Assembly (NCBI GenBank): GCA_040005095.1
Contig: JBDTZN010000001.1
Location: forward strand, 1 to 64,000
DNA: 64,000 bases
Direction: 5' to 3'
From: UBA5186 sp040005095
Lineage (GTDB): Bacteria > Actinomycetota > Thermoleophilia > Gaiellales > Gaiellaceae
This document shows, one piece after another, positions 60,041-64,000 of this stretch. A program made the translations under genes and the position numbers. The notes below the pieces were generated by a model. It ran no database searches, was not told where the DNA came from, and saw only the letters and a program-made list of their open reading frames with translations. Each line of letters starts with the position of its first letter. Position 1 is the first letter of the stretch.

Positions 60041-60736
60041 ATGGCGAAGGTCCTGATCGTCGAAGACGACGAGGTGATCGCAGAGGGCATGGCACGCCAT
60101 CTGTCCGCCGCCGGCTTCGACCCCGTGCGCGTGGGCCGCGGCGACCAGGGGCTCGCGCGGCTTCGGTACGAGCAACCCGATGTCTGCGTGCTCGACCTGA
60201 TGCTCCCCGCGGTCGACGGGTGGACGATGATCGAGACGATCCGCGCGGAGGGCATCGGCACACCGATCGTGGTCGTCAGCGCGCGTGGCACCGAGCACGA
60301 CCGGGTGCACGCGCTCGAGATCGGCGCCGACGACTACCTCGTCAAGCCGTTCTCGATGAAGGAGCTCGTGGCGCGCGTCCAGGCAGCGGCCCGCCGCGGA
60401 GTCAGGTCCCAAGACGCCACGCGGGGCGATCCGATCGAGATCGAGGAGCTGCGCATCGATCCGCGCGAGGTCCAGGCCTACGTCGACGGCGAGAGCGCCG
60501 ATCTGACCCCGACGGAGTTCCGGCTGCTCTACCAGCTCGCGCTCGACCAGGGCCGAGTGACGACGCGCGACGAACTGCTGCAGAAGCTGTGGGGCCGGCG
60601 CGAGACGCATCGAGACCGGACGGTCGACGTCTTCGTGCGGCGCCTACGGGAGAAGATCGACCGCCGCGCCTCGAAGCACACGTTCATCCAGACGCGCTAC
60701 GGCGTCGGCTACAAGCTCGAAGCCGTTCCTAAGTAG
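60041..60736 (+). CDS. OmpR/PhoB-family response regulator
   Basis: 231 residues. The receiver has the acidic pair EDD at the start, the phospho-accepting Asp in VCVLDLMLPAVDG, and Lys in YLVKPFSMKEL. The winged-helix output domain includes LTPTEFRLLYQLALDQGRV, RDRTVDVFVRRLREKI and IQTRYGVGYKLE, typical of PhoB/RegX3/PhoP. The PHO-box-like repeat in its promoter and the nearby Pst genes make a phosphate-starvation role likely. Confidence 0.92.
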   Translation: MAKVLIVEDDEVIAEGMARHLSAAGFDPVRVGRGDQGLARLRYEQPDVCVLDLMLPAVDGWTMIETIRAEGIGTPIVVVSARGTEHDRVHALEIGADDYLVKPFSMKELVARVQAAARRGVRSQDATRGDPIEIEELRIDPREVQAYVDGESADLTPTEFRLLYQLALDQGRVTTRDELLQKLWGRRETHRDRTVDVFVRRLREKIDRRASKHTFIQTRYGVGYKLEAVPK

Positions 60737-61025
60737 GCAACCGCTCGAAGCGTAAGCCCGTCTCGACGAGCTTGCGGCCGCCGGACTCGTAGGCGAGGTC
60801 GACCTTGTCGTTCTTACGGTAGGTGCCGGCGATCCCGAGCGCCATCGAGAGCCAGCGGACGAAGCCGAGGCTGCCCTCCTCCTCCAGCGGGCGGTCAAAC
60901 ACAAGCGCCTTTCCCTCTTGCCGAAAATCGCGGCCCTCCTGCTGGAGAACGCCGTTCAGGTAGACCTGAAACGGCCGCGTCACATACCCCGGCACCTCTA
61001 CCCGCGAACGCTCGATCACGTCCAT
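60729..61025 (-). CDS. small conserved hypothetical protein
   Basis: 98 residues from a start at 61025, directly against the divergent coxB start. It has beta-rich segments such as FQVYLNGVLQQEG and KALVFDRPLEEEG. I do not recognise the family. It overlaps the regulator gene by eight bases at the 3' end. It may be linked to the cytochrome oxidase by position only. Confidence 0.55.
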   Translation of the reverse strand: MDVIERSRVEVPGYVTRPFQVYLNGVLQQEGRDFRQEGKALVFDRPLEEEGSLGFVRWLSMALGIAGTYRKNDKVDLAYESGGRKLVETGLRFERLPT

Positions 61026-61028
61026 AGA

Positions 61029-62004
61029 ATGCCTGCGGCCTTGGGACGCAGGCGCCTTGTCTTACTTGTCACGTGCGCGCTTGCGCTGCTCGTCGTCGGC
61101 GTGGCCGCAGCCGGGAACGGCGGGATCGCGCCGCCCGCGCCCGCCTCCCCGAACGCCGATCGCATCCGCGACAGCTACTGGCTGATCCTCGGCTTCACCG
61201 GCGCGGTCTTCGTGCTCGTCGAGAGCGCCCTGGTCGTGGTCATCCTGCGCTTCCGCGGCCGGGGCCGCCCGCGCGAGGTCGAGGGCCCGCAGATCCACGG
61301 CTCGACCCGGCTCGAGTTGACGTGGACGGCGGTCCCGGTGCTGATCCTGGCCGTGATCGCCGGCTTCGTCTTCTACAAGCTGCCCGGAATTCAGAACGTG
61401 CCGCCGGCGCAGGCCGGCACCGAGCAGCTGAACATCAGGGTGGTCGCGCACCAGTTCTACTGGCAGTTCGAGTATCCGAACGGCGCGATCTCGATCGACG
61501 AGCTCCGCGTGCCGACGAACCGGGTCGTCACGCTCGACATCGCCTCGGAGGACGTCGACCACAGCTGGTGGATCCCCGAGTTCGGCGGCAAGTTCGACGC
61601 GATCCCTGGCCAGACGAACCACACCTGGTTCAAGGTCAGCCGCGCCGGAACCTACCGCGGCCAGTGCGGCGAGTTCTGCGGGCTCTACCACGCAGCCATG
61701 AGCGCGCGCGTCGTCGCGACGTCGCCGGCCGGGTTCACGCAATGGCTCTCCTCGCAGACCTCCGGGACACTCGGGAAGGCGGAGTTCCAGAACGCGTGCG
61801 GCAAGTGCCATGGCCCGCAGGGCGAAGGCGGGTTCGGGCCCGCGGTGAAGAGCAATTCGCTGTTGACCCAACGCACCGGACTCTTCCAGCTGATCACGAA
61901 CGGACGGGCTGCGATGCCGCCGGTCGCACGAGGGTGGTCGAACGCCCAGCTCGACGCGCTCTACGCCTACGCGAGCAAGCAGGTCTACAAGGGGGCCGGA
62001 ACGA

Positions 62005-62015
<11 letters not shown>
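61029..62015 (+). CDS. coxB: cytochrome c oxidase subunit II with fused cytochrome c domain (caa3 type)
   Basis: 328 residues: signal/TM1 (about 8-28), TM2 (about 48-70), the cupredoxin domain with the CuA site CGEFCGLYHAAM, and a C-terminal c-type haem domain with CGKCH and a distal AAMPP methionine. The fused haem marks a caa3-type oxidase that takes electrons from quinol-cytochrome complex carriers without a separate soluble cytochrome. It overlaps coxA by 11 bases. Confidence 0.95.
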
Positions 62016-63634
<1,619 letters not shown>

Positions 63635-63642
<8 letters not shown>

Positions 63643-64000
63643 ACCAGGCCCGTGGCTGAGACTGGTCGCGCTCGCGGGCGCGGCGGGTGCCATGCTCGCC
63701 GTGGTCAGCGGCGCGGCCGGGCTCGGGACAGCGCACCGCGTGCTTGCCGCGCTGGCGCTCCCGCCGCTCGTCGCGCTCGGCGTGGCTGCGTGGATCGCGC
63801 ACCGCCGGCTCCTTCCGGCTTCGATCGCGTCGCTCGTGCTCTTTGGCGCTGCGGCGGCGGTGACCTCGCCGGCTCTCCACATCGCGCTGGCATCGCTGGC
63901 GCTGGCGTCTGCTCTGGTTGCCTGCGCGTTGACCCTGCGCGGCGAGCCGGCCGCGAACGGCGACTGGCGGGACTACCTCACGCTGACGAAGCCGAGAATC
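63635..64000 (+). CDS. ctaB: protohaem IX farnesyltransferase (haem O synthase), cut by the right edge
   Basis: About 122 residues are visible from a TTG at 63635 that has GGAGGA six bases upstream and overlaps the coxA stop. The last visible residues, YLTLTKPRI, are the start of the UbiA-type CtaB domain. Before that come about 100 residues with three or four hydrophobic helices that ordinary CtaB proteins lack. The product would convert haem B to haem O for the adjacent oxidase. The rest lies outside the window. Confidence 0.8.

Overview
This 64 kb window is high-GC, densely coding DNA with many GTG and TTG starts, short overlaps between genes, and a caa3-type oxidase. The mix of a decaprenyl-phosphate phosphoribosyltransferase-like UbiA protein, a Pst/Pho locus with actinobacterial-style PHO boxes, nucleotidyl cyclase-ATPase-TPR regulators, MmpL and TetR points to an actinobacterium. 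My guess is a deep-branching, probably uncultured lineage of the Thermoleophilia type; that is inference from gene content, not a database match. Several genes are broken by single-base changes in G runs or by an in-frame stop, so real gene decay and sequencing error both have to be kept in mind.

Layout. 1-7.5 kb: an envelope glycosyltransferase (cut by the left edge), a UbiA-type prenyl-phosphate transferase, a secreted Kelch protein, cystathionine beta-synthase, a small dinucleotide-binding oxidoreductase, a nucleotidyltransferase and an MFS exporter. 7.5-17.6 kb: purine synthesis in two minus-strand blocks, purM-purN-purH and purL-purF, separated by a small membrane protein and an NHL/CARDB protein interrupted by an amber codon. 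17.7-24.7 kb: a second membrane glycosyltransferase, a DMT exporter, a GNAT acetyltransferase, a secreted protein, then an operon for an 80-residue membrane protein, ApbE and a ferric-reductase-like haem protein, and an M24 peptidase. 24.7-27.8 kb: glyoxalase I followed by a gene-decay zone with a frameshifted class III aminotransferase and a lipoprotein/dehydrogenase fusion remnant around a Tat-exported intradiol dioxygenase.

28-36.5 kb: a NarL-type two-component system, then a tRNA-Arg(CCU) region with an unknown 259-residue protein and three copies, two of them broken, of a class III cyclase gene; a second 3' half of a tRNA sits beside the intact copy. 36.5-48.7 kb: mostly exported or membrane proteins, including a SIMPL protein, a pentapeptide-like protein, a TolB-like propeller, an M28 peptidase, an L,D-transpeptidase, an M15 peptidase and a stand-alone five-PASTA protein.

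48.7-60.7 kb: a phosphate locus. pstC-pstA-pstB, a large palindrome, phoU-arsC, a DUF47 gene and a Pit transporter run on the minus strand; pstS runs divergently. A PHO-box-like direct repeat lies upstream of pstS/pstC and a matching one lies between a sensor-less histidine kinase and a PhoB-like regulator at 60 kb. UppP, an MmpL transporter and its divergent TetR lie between. 60.7-64 kb: a small conserved protein and coxB-coxA-ctaB, cut by the right edge.

The most unusual signals are regulatory: a four-unit 11-bp tandem repeat at 23.54 kb that recurs as a three-unit array at 42.74 kb, a three-segment mutually exclusive hairpin at 28.2 kb, the pstB-phoU palindrome, and the tRNA-linked cyclase array. 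No CRISPR array, insertion sequence, transposase, integrase or rRNA gene is visible. No gene-free stretch exceeds about 220 bases.
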